This document shows positions 37,997 through 51,537 of a stretch of 64,000 bases of DNA, in pieces. This stretch comes from Smittia aterrima (Eukaryota > Arthropoda > Insecta > Diptera > Chironomidae). The first letter of the stretch is position 1; every line of letters begins with the position of its first letter. Where the stretch lies: assembly GCA_033063855.1 (NCBI GenBank), contig CP093831.1, positions 7,130,001-7,194,000 on the forward strand, read 5' to 3'. Below the pieces are notes generated by a model. That model saw nothing but the letters and a program-made list of their open reading frames with translations, did not search any database and had not been told where the DNA came from. The translations under genes were made by a program, and so were the position numbers.

Positions 37997-40900
37997 ATGA
38001 TGAAGTCGCACGTTTGGATATTTTTATTAATCAGTATTTCAACATTTATAAATGGTGAGTACGACCTTCGTTTGCAACAAGAAAAGTGGCTCGTTTATAA
38101 TTTCATTTCTCGAATAATTTACATCGGCACAATTAAAAAACATGTTTCACTGATTCTCAAACTATTCTCTAATTTATGCGCCAGACAGATTCAAAGTTAG
38201 TTATTGCAGCAATAACGACAACATTAGGATGAAAAATTGCTTAAAAAGCGGAATATAAAATTTCCAATTATTTTTTGGTCGTTTTATTCGAGACTCTCGA
38301 ATCGAGAGCTTTTCGAGTGAAACAAATTCTGAAGTTTTCAATTCATCAAAAATACTTTTAGTTCTTTGAGAGGAAATAAAGTTTATTGCACAAGATTTAA
38401 AAGAATCGAAAGTTTCTTACGCTGAATAGAAAATCTGCTCATGTCATATAAGAAAGGTTTCATATTTGCGTATGTCGGTTCTTGCGACAATGTAGCATCG
38501 GGAATGACATGCAATTAAGTTGTTTACATCGACAAATAAAAATGTTTCCATCTAATTTTGAGCGCTCAATAGCTTCGAAGACAGTAAAACGTTGAGAGAC
38601 ATGAAAGCTCCTTACGAAAAACAAGTGTCTCCTTCTATCAGACGGTAAATCATGTCGCTCCCATTCCCTTCGTATTCATATTACACAATAAATTAAATAA
38701 AAATATCGTAAATATTTATTGTCGCAGATGCTGCTTCACATACATAAAGATGAGCATTGAACTTTTGGCAAAGTTTTCTGGTAAACGTAGAAAGAGATAA
38801 AACCTAAAGGCACGAAACACGAATTTGCAAAACAGCGGTGAAATTAAAGAAATCGTTTGAAAGTAGCTTGATCCTAAATCTAATTTCGGATTTATGAAAA
38901 AAAGGCACGTGAGCCAAATATGTATGGTGAAGGCGGAAGCGTCATGTCGTGCTGGTATAAAGAATTCAATCTCGTCTCCCGCTTCTTCACACTCTCGTCG
39001 TGTTGTTTCGTTTCTCGCTGACTCCATGAGGATGTTTCCTGATTTTTAAAGAGAAACTCGAAACCTTTCTTTTCTCTTTGTAAAGAAATCAAAGTTAACC
39101 ACCCCTTTCAACTCTAAAGACGACAAAAAGCTAACACAAAGCAGAGTTTTGAGCTGAAAGACGAAGCTTTGCTGATTGTTATCCTATCAGAGTCAGCAGT
39201 CCTCAAAGAAAATGTTCATGGAAATGATTTGAACAATTTTTTTTTCTTTCTCTTCTTTTGCCTTTTGAATGATTGAAGACAAATGACTTCTCTTGTACAA
39301 ACTTTCATTGACTCCTCAGTTCTGATTCCAAGCGAGATTGATGAAACAAATGGTTTGGAGAAAAAGTTTTTATCGAAATCAGTATAGAAAGCAATTTATT
39401 TGAGAATGGAGCAGAAAGTTTTCATCAAACATTGATTTTCTGTCACTTCCAATTACGTTTTCAAATTGAAAAGAAGCTTAACCGGGAAATAAAATGTCAA
39501 CAAGTTGCTCTGAAAAATATTTCTTCAAATGCAATTCAATCTGATTCTGAATGTACCTCAATTAACTTAAAGAAAAGTTCAGAAAACTTTTAACGAGAAT
39601 CCAGGAAAATTGAAATTGATTGAACATCAATTAATAAATGTTAATTGAAAAGAAAAAAATAAGTTCTTCAACATAAATTCAACTTCCGTACAAAAGAGAT
39701 TGTGCAATTGAATAATTTAATAATGTGCGGAAAATTTTCTCCTTAAACCTGCTTCAACATCACAGGATAATATAAATTGCCACAATAAAAATTCATCGCA
39801 TACATAATTTATATCACGAACGTCGCTAACATTTCCTCTTCGTCTTGTCCTATTTCTCTCGTTTCACGCTCTTGGGTGTCGCCTAGTAGCAACGTCAAAT
39901 GATTCGACATCGGCAGCTGTTAAATTTATATTGTCTCCATCGACACTGACGCAAGAAGCTTCCACCGACTCCAGTGGCATAATGATTGCGAGAAATATAT
40001 TAACGTCAAGCATGCCGTCAGCCTATCCTGTGACGACACCGCAATCGATTCAACGCCCAGTAGGATATTTCGGAAATGTTCATAATCAGGAATTACGTAG
40101 ATACAAGTCTGTGTTATTAGAAGAAAATTCAAAGACCAAACGGTCGCTAGCGAAAGAGAAAACGATGGCACCTGAGTGCGAACCGTTCACGATTGGCAAT
40201 GATGCGACGAAAACTTTTTATAGTCCCGGATATCCGGCACATTATACAAAGAATATTAGTTGTGTTCGAGTACTCGAAGGTAAGCAAACCAGTTTCAAGT
40301 CTATCAGAAAGATATCTTTGCATTATTTTGATTAAAAAATTTAATTGCAGCCCCAGTTGGTTACCTGCTCAGGCTTGACTTTCGAGATCATTTCAAAATA
40401 GAGCCGTCTGATGAATGCAAATTCGACTATCTCGAGGTGATATAGGAAGACATTTTTTATGTGCAATGCGGTTTCATAATTAATTAAAACACGAACACAT
40501 TTTGCCGACTGTAGATTCGAGATGGAGCGCATGGCTTCGCCACAAATTTGGGTCAGTTCTGTGGCCACAACTTTCCAGATATCATTACGTCTAAGGACCG
40601 CTTTCTCTGGCTTCACTTCCAGTCCGATGAGAACATAGAGTACGAAGGCTTCGAAGCGGTTTATGAATATATTCCTCGGCCAACATCAGGTAATTAGAGA
40701 GTTATGCTTCTGCCTCGTTAGGCTATTGTGTCGATCAAATTATAATTCTCTGATTATGTTTCTCGTTCTCTGCAGCTGTCTATGATGACTCAGAGTGCGG
40801 AGAGACACTCAGTGACTTTGAGGGCTTTATCAACTCAAGCATGATCAATCCAGAGAAAATTGCTTATGTCACCAAGCACAATTTGCAGCTCGATTGTATG

Positions 40901-43900
40901 TGGGTGATAGAAGTAGAGAAAGATTGGAAGGTTTGCCAGCATTAAAATCAACATGCGAACGTTTATGGTTTAATCACAAACTCTCCCATTGCTTCCAGAT
41001 CCAATTAAGTTTTGTTCTGTTTAAACTTGAAAAACCTAACGAATGCGACAACAATTTTGTGGATATATTTGGTGACAACACTGACATACCGTCTAGGTGA
41101 GTGTCTCAATCTCATTAATTCAGTAATTTCTCGAATAAATATTCATTAAGTTTAATTATGTTTGTTGTCATACGATTTGAAAATAGGCTTTCTTGTCGTA
41201 GGTAGATTAGCAACCTTTACTTGTCCGATGAAAATTTTGATGAATGTTTTTCACTAGATGGTCACTTTAAGTGAAACAAATTGAGTTCGATTTTTTATTA
41301 AGTTTCGGTTGTTGATTTAACACTTAATCGAATTTCAAGTTTGAAATTTCCGGGAGCAATTCAATTATGGTCTCGTACATATTTCCTTGATGAAAAAATT
41401 ATTTACATTTAATTAGCCTGTGGGGAAACATGTTAGCCATCTCCTAATTGAACGAACGCATTTCAAGTATTGCGATTTAATGAAAAATGCAACAACGTTT
41501 GCAGCTAAAGCTCTCATCAGTAATTCATTGTTTTCGCAATGAGAGTTGAGTACTCTCGAGCTGGCAATCGATGGCACGCTCAAAAAATCAGCTTGTTAAG
41601 CATGTTTAATTATGCAAATTGCTCTCATCTTATGAAAGTTTCCTTCGTTGACATGCTTGTTAGACACGGACAGTCTCTCTCAACTGTACCATCAATTGTT
41701 TATTTCATGTTGCTTTTGTACGGTGAATGGAAGACTCAAAGCAATCTTCTTCGCATTCATGTTTAATGCATGATTCCCTGTTTTTTTTATTTATTTTTTC
41801 GTTTGTGCCAAGAAAAAGTTTTTCTTTCATCGAAATATTTCACGTTTGACTGTAAAAGCTTTCGATGATAATGGAGAAGAAATTTTCTTTAAAACGAAAC
41901 ATCGTCTCATCCATCTCTTTCTCGATGTTTCTCTTTGTAGGATGAAAAATTTCTGCGGTTCAATCGCCGATTCTGTTCAGTCGAAAACAAATATTTTACA
42001 TATTCGATATTTTGCTGAGCCAGTAGCAATCGATTCATCATTTGCCATTTTGTACACAGCTTTTAGGGATAAAGGTAATAAAGGTTAGTATTCGATTTTT
42101 CCGGCATTAGCTCGGAGAATTTATGGACGTTTGGAGTTCAATCTTTTACCTTTTCTATTTTTCATGCGCGCCTTTCATCCCGTGCTTTTACAATTTACCT
42201 TTTTGAAAAGCTACAGACACTTGTAAAGACGATGAATACGATTGTGAGGATCAGACCTGCATTAAGATTGATCTTAGATGCAATGGAAATATTAATTGTC
42301 GGTTTAGATGGGACGAAGATGCTGAGAAGTGCGATGTAAGTAATTAAGATTAAAGCATTGAAATATCATTTAATCTTTCCTTTGTTTTCGTGCATTCAGG
42401 AAAAGGAATCCCAGTCGGAACATGTTGTTATTATTGTTGTAGTATTCTGTGTCATTCTGACAGTCCTCGTAATCGCATTTATCGTAAACTGCATGAGGAA
42501 GATTATGCGTGATCATAAAATCATTCGTGTAAGTATTAAAGCTTCCTAAGTATAAAAGGTATCGAGATTAGGGCGCGTCGTACGTGAGTTTTTTTTTCTC
42601 AAATTTTTTTTAATCCGGAACACAGAGTCTAAAGTCGGCTGATTAAGGTTCGACAGTAACAATTTAAAAGAAAAGTCGATGTCTCTCTCAGCCGAGTCAT
42701 CTCACTCCACAGTCTTCCTCAATCAATGAGCCATGTCGTGAAAGCGTATTCCTTTCGATTTTTGAAATTCATAAGCCGGAATAAGAAGCAATCTCTTTAA
42801 TTTTCCAATAATGCCTTATTCAAACATGATTCTAGAATGCTTCCTTATGAAATATGCAAATCATTGAGATTCCTTTCTGCCAACCCCGCCCAATGCACAC
42901 TCATTTATTCATAACTCTTCCACATGAAAGTTGTAATTTAAAAAAGGCATTGAATAACTTTTTTGCCTTCGTTTCTCGCCAATGCTGCATCGTACTCGAA
43001 GCGGACGGATGAGATGAAAGAAGCTCAGGAAAAAATAAATTGACTGTGTTATCGTCTTCCCTTGCTCACTTCCCTCACATTTCCCTCGCCGCTGTCCAGC
43101 CATGCAGCCTCGAGGGTTATTTATTTTCTGTCGTTAAGCGTCCGTGCTTTTAATTCAGATAAAAGCATGACATAATTAGACACACAGAGTAAGCACCCGA
43201 GCGCCACTCAAATTAAACTCGCGTAGCCCCTTTTGCTTAACTGTAATTAGACCGATTACGCTTCATCTGAATTAATTATTCACTTTTTATTTCTTCTATC
43301 CGTGCCATAAATCTCGATAGGAACATATCCGTCAATCGCGTGAAAGCAAATTGGACGAGCTGGGACGTCACTCGACGAAGATGACAAAGTCGCGTGAAAA
43401 TATTGCGCTAGCACAGCTAACGAAAATTCCACCACCGAACTTCGATCTCGACTCGCCAACATCAATAAATCTCATCGAGAGCAATGCGACAAATCAACAC
43501 TATTATCGAGAAGCGATGCCGAACGGCAACGGTGCTAGAATCATAGATAGTAAAAACGATTTAAGTTTAAGGGAACAAGAAATTAAAAACATTTTGGGAT
43601 CATCGTACGATGAGGATCGGAAGGACGGTGAGATGTGTGACATGGCCTGTCAAACACGGTAAGCAATTAATCAATTTCGAATTTCATTTTGTGCCCTTCA
43701 CGCTTCGCGCCCTTGCCACTTCCGTTATTTATCTCACATCTTCATTGAATTCTCTCGGAGTGCGACAACATCCTTTATGATTGATGAAGAAATAATTTTG
43801 TTATTTATTTGTTTCGGGACTTTCCTAGATTTTTATGTCTGAGTATAAACGATGAAAAATCGCTTCAGCTAATTGTAGGGGCGTGAAATATTGACATCAT

Positions 43901-44375
43901 TTCTCTACTGCCCACTCATCAAGTTCTCTTAATTTTTTTTCTCTTTGCTTCCTCGGAACACATTAGGGAGTCGCTTTTCCAACCTGTTTTTAAGAACAAA
44001 GTTACGCAATCACCAATGCCGAGCGGTTTACGCTTCTCGACATTTGGCTACATGGATTCTTCAATTCCTCCAGCCCCATGTCCGACTCATCATAGTCAGA
44101 CGATAAACAAAGGCGGCACAATGCCTCACCAACACCAGCATCATCATCATTATCATCACATACATTCTGGTTCCAATCAATCAAGTCCCGACGCTGTCGA
44201 TAAAGGAACGGGCACCACCGAACGAATGGATGAATTCCGAGCGACGATAGATAATGATGATAAGCAAAAAAAGTTTATTCTGAAGAGAGATGATCCACAG
44301 GCGAGGTCGTTCAGTGATGTGAGAAAGTCAGCGCCCGATGTTGTCATCATAGCCGGCTGCACATCATCACACTGA
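37997..44375 (+). CDS. Neto: Neto (Neuropilin and Tolloid-like), glutamate-receptor auxiliary subunit
   Basis: Eleven coding exons: 37997-38054, 39917-40279, 40351-40436, 40515-40689, 40776-40930, 40999-41096, 41941-42083, 42217-42335, 42400-42528, 43321-43658, 43967-44375; 690 residues. In flies Neto is a single-pass protein that clusters and gates ionotropic glutamate receptors at the neuromuscular junction. Order: signal peptide (1 to about 20), a prodomain with a furin-like site KTKR at 92-95, CUB1 (about 105-222), CUB2 (about 233-355), an LDLa domain (about 361-397), a transmembrane helix (about 408-430, VVIIVVVFCVILTVLVIAFIV), and a 260-residue cytoplasmic tail with a His-rich run. This CUB-CUB-LDLa-TM order is diagnostic. 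The second exon acceptor has a weak pyrimidine tract but fits the phase. Exon 7 has two in-frame donors 9 bp apart. Introns over 300 bp (38055-39916, 41097-41940, 42529-43320, 43659-43966) hold nothing I recognise. Confidence 0.93.
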
Positions 44376-44787
44376 CGTTACTAAAGCTTTCATCACTTAT
44401 TTTATTCGTTTCTGGAATTGTTGAAGATTTTGGATAATGTGACCATTAGGACGATAGCTTTCTTTACTGCCCTTTTTGTTCATATATTTGTTTTGTTAAA
44501 TGATAAGTTGTTTATCGTTCGTAAAATTACGGTTTTGGGGCAAAGTGGTCGACAGTCCAATTCTGTTGTTCTAACTTGAATAATTCTTTTTAATTAAAAT
44601 CGCTTTTCACGAAGAGTTTATGATTATTTTACTTTTAAAACATTGCTAAGCTTTTGATGAGACGAGATTTGAATTTTGCTTTAGAAGTTTGGCAAGTAGA
44701 CAAAGAGAGAGGGAAATTTTTAGGGATTTTTCGTAAATTATGTTCAGAAACAATTTCTTTTACGTAATTTACGAGAAACCGAATCAA

Positions 44788-44793
44788 AATAAA
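44788..44793 (+). promoter_or_regulatory. Possible poly(A) signal of Neto (AATAAA)
   Basis: AATAAA 413 bp after the Neto stop codon. It is the first canonical hexamer I noticed downstream, in AT-rich sequence where chance copies are common. Confidence 0.4.
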
Positions 44794-47700
44794 AATTTGC
44801 TAAGTACGTTTGGAATTTAATAGTCTCATGTCTTTATAATGTCGTTTCTGGTATCGGGAAATGTTCACGGAAACTCGCCATTATCTCTCGGTTCATAATC
44901 GAGAAAGGAAGCGAGTCCGAGCATATTTTCCGTTGCATAAATTTCAAAGGACAACAATAATTTTACGGATAATGTCATGTTTAATTTTTGGAAAAGAGAG
45001 CGAAGCGAACAATAAAATCAACACGATCGCAAGAAGCATAAGGAAGGACGAATTTTTATTTGTGGAATGTTGTACTCTTCATTCCTCTGTGCTCTCTCCG
45101 ATAACGGAAACATGGATAATGGAAACAATAAATTAATATTGAAGCATATTTTCGGTTCATGCGATGCTGTTTTTACGGTAATATCAAACATAATGCTGCA
45201 CTTATGTGCTCTTTTCCGTCCCCCCAGATAAATTAATTTAACAATTCCGACGGCGAAGAGAACAGCAGACAGAAGGAAAAAGAGTGAAACACAGTTCGCT
45301 TGTTTTTGCACTTTTATTATTTATTTTTTTCACACGCTAGCAAAGCAAATATTATTGTTCCATTGAAATTGAAATCCTTTAAAGTGGAATATGATTAAGT
45401 AATAAAGAAATTTCATTAATTCTGATGATGCGACAAAAATAATTAATTAGACTGTGGACCAAACCTAATGGAAAGACGAGCTTTGTCTCTTGTTACTTTT
45501 ATTTCTTCAACCATCTTTATAATCAAATATGCAACAAGAAGAATCTTAAACATTTGCTTTATTTGAAGATTGAAAACCCAAGTTTCCTTCGCCTCAAATA
45601 TTTCTAATTACTTTTGTGAAAAGCCAAGAAAATTTCCATTTGCTTGAACTTTGTTGCTCGTTTATTGAAAGAGGTTTAGTCAAATTGGAAGTTCCGAGAA
45701 TTTCTTCAAGAGATCAGAAAATATTAAAAGGCAAATTGATTGACACAACAATTAATTGAGAGAAGTTTCAATTTTTAAATTATCCTTTGATATCTTCTAC
45801 TTAAGCCCCAAGACACTTTCTATAATTTATAAAATTTCCGAGAAACGCCTTAATTTATTGCTAAAGCTCCGAAAGACAGTTTCATCATCCAAAGTGGGGA
45901 GCTTTTCACTCTGCGTCGATTAGATCGGCTAATGGCTCTCTCTCTCAACAATGTAAAAGCAAAGTTTCGAAGCGATGAAATAGTTTTAAAAAAAGTTTAA
46001 CTTTGTTAATGTTTCATGGATTTTTTAATGGAGTTCAGGTCTCAGTTGCAGCATAAAATTTAAACGAGTATATTGTTCAATAACAAAGATATAATTTATT
46101 TTTAACTTTGGAAACTGAGACGAATTATGTGAAATTTTTGTTAAACACTCTTTGTAGATAAAGTAAAACAATAAATGAATAATAAAATAGGAAAATCTTC
46201 TATGGAAAACTGTTTTCTCGCCTTCTTCCATCGTAAAATATTATTAACGGCTCATTTGAACATTTCGGTTGAGTTGCCTTAGCTTTGGGACTCGTGAACT
46301 GCAAGCAGAGGATGCGAGACGATGTAAGTTTTCATAAATTTTCATAATTTACAGCGTTTTCCGCCTGCTCGGTCAGCCAAAGCAATTGGCGAAGGGTCTT
46401 TCGGTAAGGCTCTCATGATGTTTATTCTGAAAACATTTTTTTCACTTTCACGGTTTGCGGTTCTTCACAACATGGAAGTTGCTTAATTAAGTAGAATCCA
46501 GCAACGACGATGATCATTTAATAGAATATTCAAAAGAACTTCTTTTTCTGCCGTTGTTAACCTTTTTTTTTGTTTCTGCTTTAAGCTTGTGCTAATCAGC
46601 TTTCACTGGTTGTAATCTCAGCGGGTTGAGAGTCCTTTGTGAAATGATTCAAAAGAAGATTTAATTTCTGAACTTTCACAAATTACGTTTTCCTATCGTT
46701 TGTCGTTTCTCTGTCGATTTGACAAGCGTTGACATTTGAGTTTTTAAAATGTGAGGACAAATAAACGACAATCTTCATTTTTATCGATGAGACGCTTCAA
46801 AAGCTAAGATGACATTTATCGTGAAGGAGATATGAAAGTAGAATCAAATGATTGGCAGTTCGATCTTTTCAGAAATAATCTCAACAAATAAGAATCTTCC
46901 TTCAAGCGAATCGTTGGTTAGCAAACATTTCCTCGTAGAGTCGAAAATTCCTTTCTCTGAAGAGGAATAGTGAGCAGTTAGAGTTTATGCTTCAATTTGC
47001 CAATACAAAGGAAAACTTAGCTCAAAAGGCGGAAGGAGAAACAGTTTGAGTTTCTTTTATAAAGTTCATAAAAGCAATTGAAGAAAGAGACAAAAGTTGA
47101 AATTTAACGACGCAATCGAATGAAATTTTCAGATGTCTATAAAAACATTCACCGAGTCATGCAAATGACTCCCCAGACAGTGAAAAGCCCGAGAACGAGG
47201 GACTTGAGATAAACTTTCGACAAATATGCTTTGTCGAGTGAGTTTTTTCCTCGGTTTAAAACAAAGTAGAACAATAAAATAATCAGTCTAAGCTCCTGGG
47301 AATGTGATTCTTTAAGTAAGTAAAGCGAGAAGGGGTTGTGTTATCTGTCGTAACCTCTTTCTCTGTTCTTATCAACCTCCACCCTCAAAGCCTTAAGTTA
47401 ACAGATCAGAGGGAATCTCGACACCCTTCGCTTATCTCTAATCTGCGAAATTTTGCCGAAACGAGAAATTCGGTTTGATGATGGTGAAAAGGAGATTGCG
47501 AGCGATAGACGATATGATAGATCCTTTACCCAGGGCTTAATACAAATGAATTGAAATGACTTGAATGTATAAAGCTTTGCTTGAGCTATCGAGTCAGATC
47601 GGAAAGGTTTTTTTTCATCGTCATTCGAATTCAGCACTTTATTTGAAGCTATTAGCACGAAAGCTTCCGCACACAACAAAAACAGTTTTCGAATCGTTAT

Positions 47701-50700
47701 TGAATCATCAATTCATTGTGCAGCAACTAAACCTGCTCATACAGACAATTTTTTTTAATGATTCCGTTGTAAAGTGGTAATAAAAGCAAAAGCTTAATAG
47801 AAACAACATCAGAGCATTTTTTTTCTCGCACCTCGTTTTTCATGAACTGATTTCATGTTGGCTGTAGGAAATGCCTCTCATTTTTATATTTACTGGCTCT
47901 GCGAGCGGTCAGATAAACGCAATAAATATTTTTGTTGGCTGGACACCATCAACATGATTCATTTCGGCTGAAAGTTCTTTTTCCGCCATGTACGAAAATT
48001 GTTCATAAAGTTTTCCCGTTCATAAAAAAAGATATTTTTCGGATGACGGTGACAGAATATTGGATAAGTAAATATGAAAAAAAAAACTTCAGGCAGAAAA
48101 GTGGAAGCGCGATAAAATCGACTATCAACTGCAGTCAGTTTGTTTCTTTTTGTGGTCGTCAACATTTTGCTAAGAGAAGCGTGAAATATTTGCTGACGTT
48201 TGTTTCTTTAAGCGTATGAAGTCTGTCGTGCTGGCGTGAGATAAATTTTTTATGCCAGAGCTCGATGCACTGTAGTTTTCAGAGCTTTCAGTGGATGTAA
48301 ATATAACGCAAAGTAAATCGAATTTCATTTAGAAAACTGAAAGCTTTCAACTGAAAAAATATTATAAAATAAACTCTCTGGTTAAAATAAAAAGAGTGGA
48401 AGCTTCTCAATTTAAAAGTATTGATTGCATAGGTAACTTTACCTTCTGCAGTCAATTTGTTAGTTAACTTACTTTTCAATAGTTTTATCATAGACAGTCA
48501 GTCCATCTCAATTCCCATTTGGTTAAATGGTTATCATAATTCATGAGAGGTAAGAAGCTCTCATCGGATCTGGCAGACTTTAAAAACTTTTTAAATAAGA
48601 CTTCCGTTTCTAAAGGACAGAAATATGCAAAATGACTTCAATTTATCACTTTTGTCGTTTCCATTCCTTCGCTTCCTTTTTCTTTAGAAATGATTTCTTC
48701 AGCCGGAGGTCGTTAAGCGTAAGAAATGATTTTTAAATTGATTGATCAAGGATGGGGCGGAAAGGTCGCGACGTCGCATCTGAATTATGAATCGAATCTC
48801 GCTCTTGACGAAAGCTTTCGACATTTATTGTGGAGCAGAATAAAATGTTTATTACTCAAAGCACTCATTCGACTTCAGAAGTCTAAACATGAGTTTCAGC
48901 GTATTGAAGTGGGAAAATGTTTTCCTAAATCTCCTTGACTCTCTCCCCCTCTCCTCGTTTCGACATTTTTCCTTTTTCTCGTTGCGCGCTTGAAATTTCA
49001 TTTCGAAAGCGAGAAACAATAATTAGATTTTAATAATTCAATTTATGGCAAGGAGCTATCTACTGTCGTCTCGATGCTCGCACTCGCCACTCTCTTTGCA
49101 GTTGCGAAACCCAATTTGCGGGCTTCCTCTTTAAGAAAGGAGAGAGTGTCATAAAACTCAAGAGAAATCTCATTTATTTTTTTCTGCTGTGGCAATTTGT
49201 TGAATTCAATTTTTGAAACAATAACGACACAACAAATTGGAAAAGAATTTATAGTCTCAATGGATCAGTTGGTAACTCGTCTCAAGCAGCAGCAAAACAA
49301 CAAAAACTCTAAAAGAGTCAAGAAGCCATTATTGATGGTCTAGTAAATTCATTTTTATTAACTTCTCTCCCTCATAAATCCTCGACCCATTCTTGACATT
49401 TAACTTCTCGCATCTCAACAGTTTTATTGTGTATTTCCGTCGACTTAATGTTTAAATAAATAATTGCGGTCATAAATTTTGCTTTCAAACTCTAATTGAA
49501 AACATTTCTCACCTTGGAATCCTGGAGATGGAGAACATTTTAACTTTTCACGGTAATCATGATGAACTTTCTAGTTGCATAGCAGGCAAACGACTCGCGA
49601 TGTAAAAGTTTTCGTGGTCGTGGAAAAAGTTCGACATTGCCTTTGCGTCGTGCTGTTGGAGTTAAAATAGTTGAATGCTTACAAATTTATCCGCTTTATG
49701 AATCCCTCAGGCGATATTAAGTGAATTATTTACAAGGAGAATATAAATTTTATCGTCATGAATATAAACGAAAATGCATCCTTTCAGAAAATAGCAGAGA
49801 CCATCTCAACAATTGCGTATCCTATATTGAATATTGAAATATTTCTGTATCTATCGAGTTGCCATAGAGTTTCCAATTATCAGATAAAAGTATTAAACTC
49901 AAAATCCTTCAGAGAATTTTTGATATCAAATATAATTGAGCATTGATTCGACTCGTTACATATAAAAGAAGAGTTAACCCTAAGACGACGATGTCGTCAC
50001 GATATTCGATATTGTTCAAAAGCTCACAAATTCGAGGAATTTGCATGAAAATGTTGATATTAAAGACTTCAAAAGTTGAAGCTTTGCTAAGTCATCAATC
50101 AGGTTTACATCAAAAGTTTGTGTTTAGCATGAAAATTCAGATGAAGTTACTGCACGAAAGTTTTGAAAGTACGTGGAGTTTCTCACGTTTCAGCAAGCTA
50201 ATAAAATGATTTCGATTACTCACATTTTTGTTGTTACTGCACAAAATTTTCCGTGCGCTCTAGATTTACTAGATTTGCATGAATTTTGTTGATCTAAGCT
50301 AAGAAAATACAATAAAACAAGAAAATACGTAAGCTGTGCCACCCTAAAGGATTTTACCGTAGTTTGCCATGAATAAGCATCCGTTAACTTTTACTCAATG
50401 GCCTCGAATTACAGCTGTTCGATGTAATTTAACCTTCAGTGCTGAGTTTATTGTCATGGAAGCCGATTGACTGTCGTAGCAAGTGAAGTTTCCAGATTTT
50501 AATAAAGTTAAGTATTTGGTCCGCATAAAGCTCAGAAAACAGGCAATTTGATACTCATGGCGCGGTCGATTAACCCGCGAGTTCTTGCTTATAATATTCA
50601 CCGTTTAAAACGCGGAGAGATTAAACCGGAAAATTTTTAAATTAAAAAATTATTTTCGATAACGAGCGAATGAAATTATTGAAAATTGCCGAATGAAAAT

Positions 50701-51044
50701 TAAAGAAATCTCACATAAAGTTGAAAATGAACACAACTTGAAAAATCATTTTGTTTACCAAAACAAGAAAGATCATTGAGCTAATTATGTCTGAGCTAAT
50801 TAGTAATTGAAATCAAATATGAGAAGAAGAGAAATCTTTCGGACTGGCTATCACAACAGATTATTGATGAATAAAAGATAATTAAGGGTTTAATGAAACA
50901 CAATCTCGATGTGCTGAGAGAATGAAACACAAAGCATAGCAGTTGTGAGTATTCACTTCGAAATGAGATTATTTCTTTTTCCCAGCGAATGAAGTTAATC
51001 GAGAGAAAAATCAACTTTATCGGTCGTCAACAAAATTTTCTTTT

Positions 51045-51065
51045 TCTCTCTCTCTCTCTCTCTCT
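51045..51065. repeat. (TC)n microsatellite, about 10 units
   Basis: An uninterrupted CT/GA dinucleotide run about 470 bp upstream of the SNMP1 ATG. Such tracts can bind GAGA factor in flies; no function can be assigned from sequence alone. Confidence 0.85.
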
Positions 51066-51537
51066 GCAGAAAAACTTTACTCGCAAAAATAAAGTGAACT
51101 TGCCGCTCATAAAAGCGGAAGAATCGAAAGGAAAACATTGCTTCTGATTGTGCTGTAACATTGTGCCGTGGGAAGTGCGGGAAAGGTTCGCTTTCGTATC
51201 GAACCCGAACGCAGTTTTACTTCCTACCGGAAAGCTCTCGGCGAGCTGTGCATAATTAACCATCTGAAAGCCGAGTTGAATATGATATTTCCAGGTCAAG
51301 TTGAGCCAGCTGCTTTTTCTCAACACGATTTGAACTCGTGGACAAAATGAGTTGCGTAAACTGCACTCCGCCCTCTAATGAATGACTTGCCGTTGGCTGA
51401 GAACTGCTATTCGATGTCTCTCATCCGATTCACTTTAAAGTGTGTTCGTTTCGTTGTCGATTGCCGTAAGAATTCATCACTTAGTTGCATTCGATCATCA
51501 GTAGAGTTTGTTTGGAAAAAGGAAAACTCTGACGACA

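Larger units (their letters stand above)
44376..51537. other. 7.1-kb gene-poor region between Neto and SNMP1
   Basis: The left end should contain the Neto 3' UTR, with a possible AATAAA at 44788-44793. The right end includes a (TC)n tract near 51045-51065 and the SNMP1 promoter. Short frames exist, none with a recognisable domain. Confidence 0.5.
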
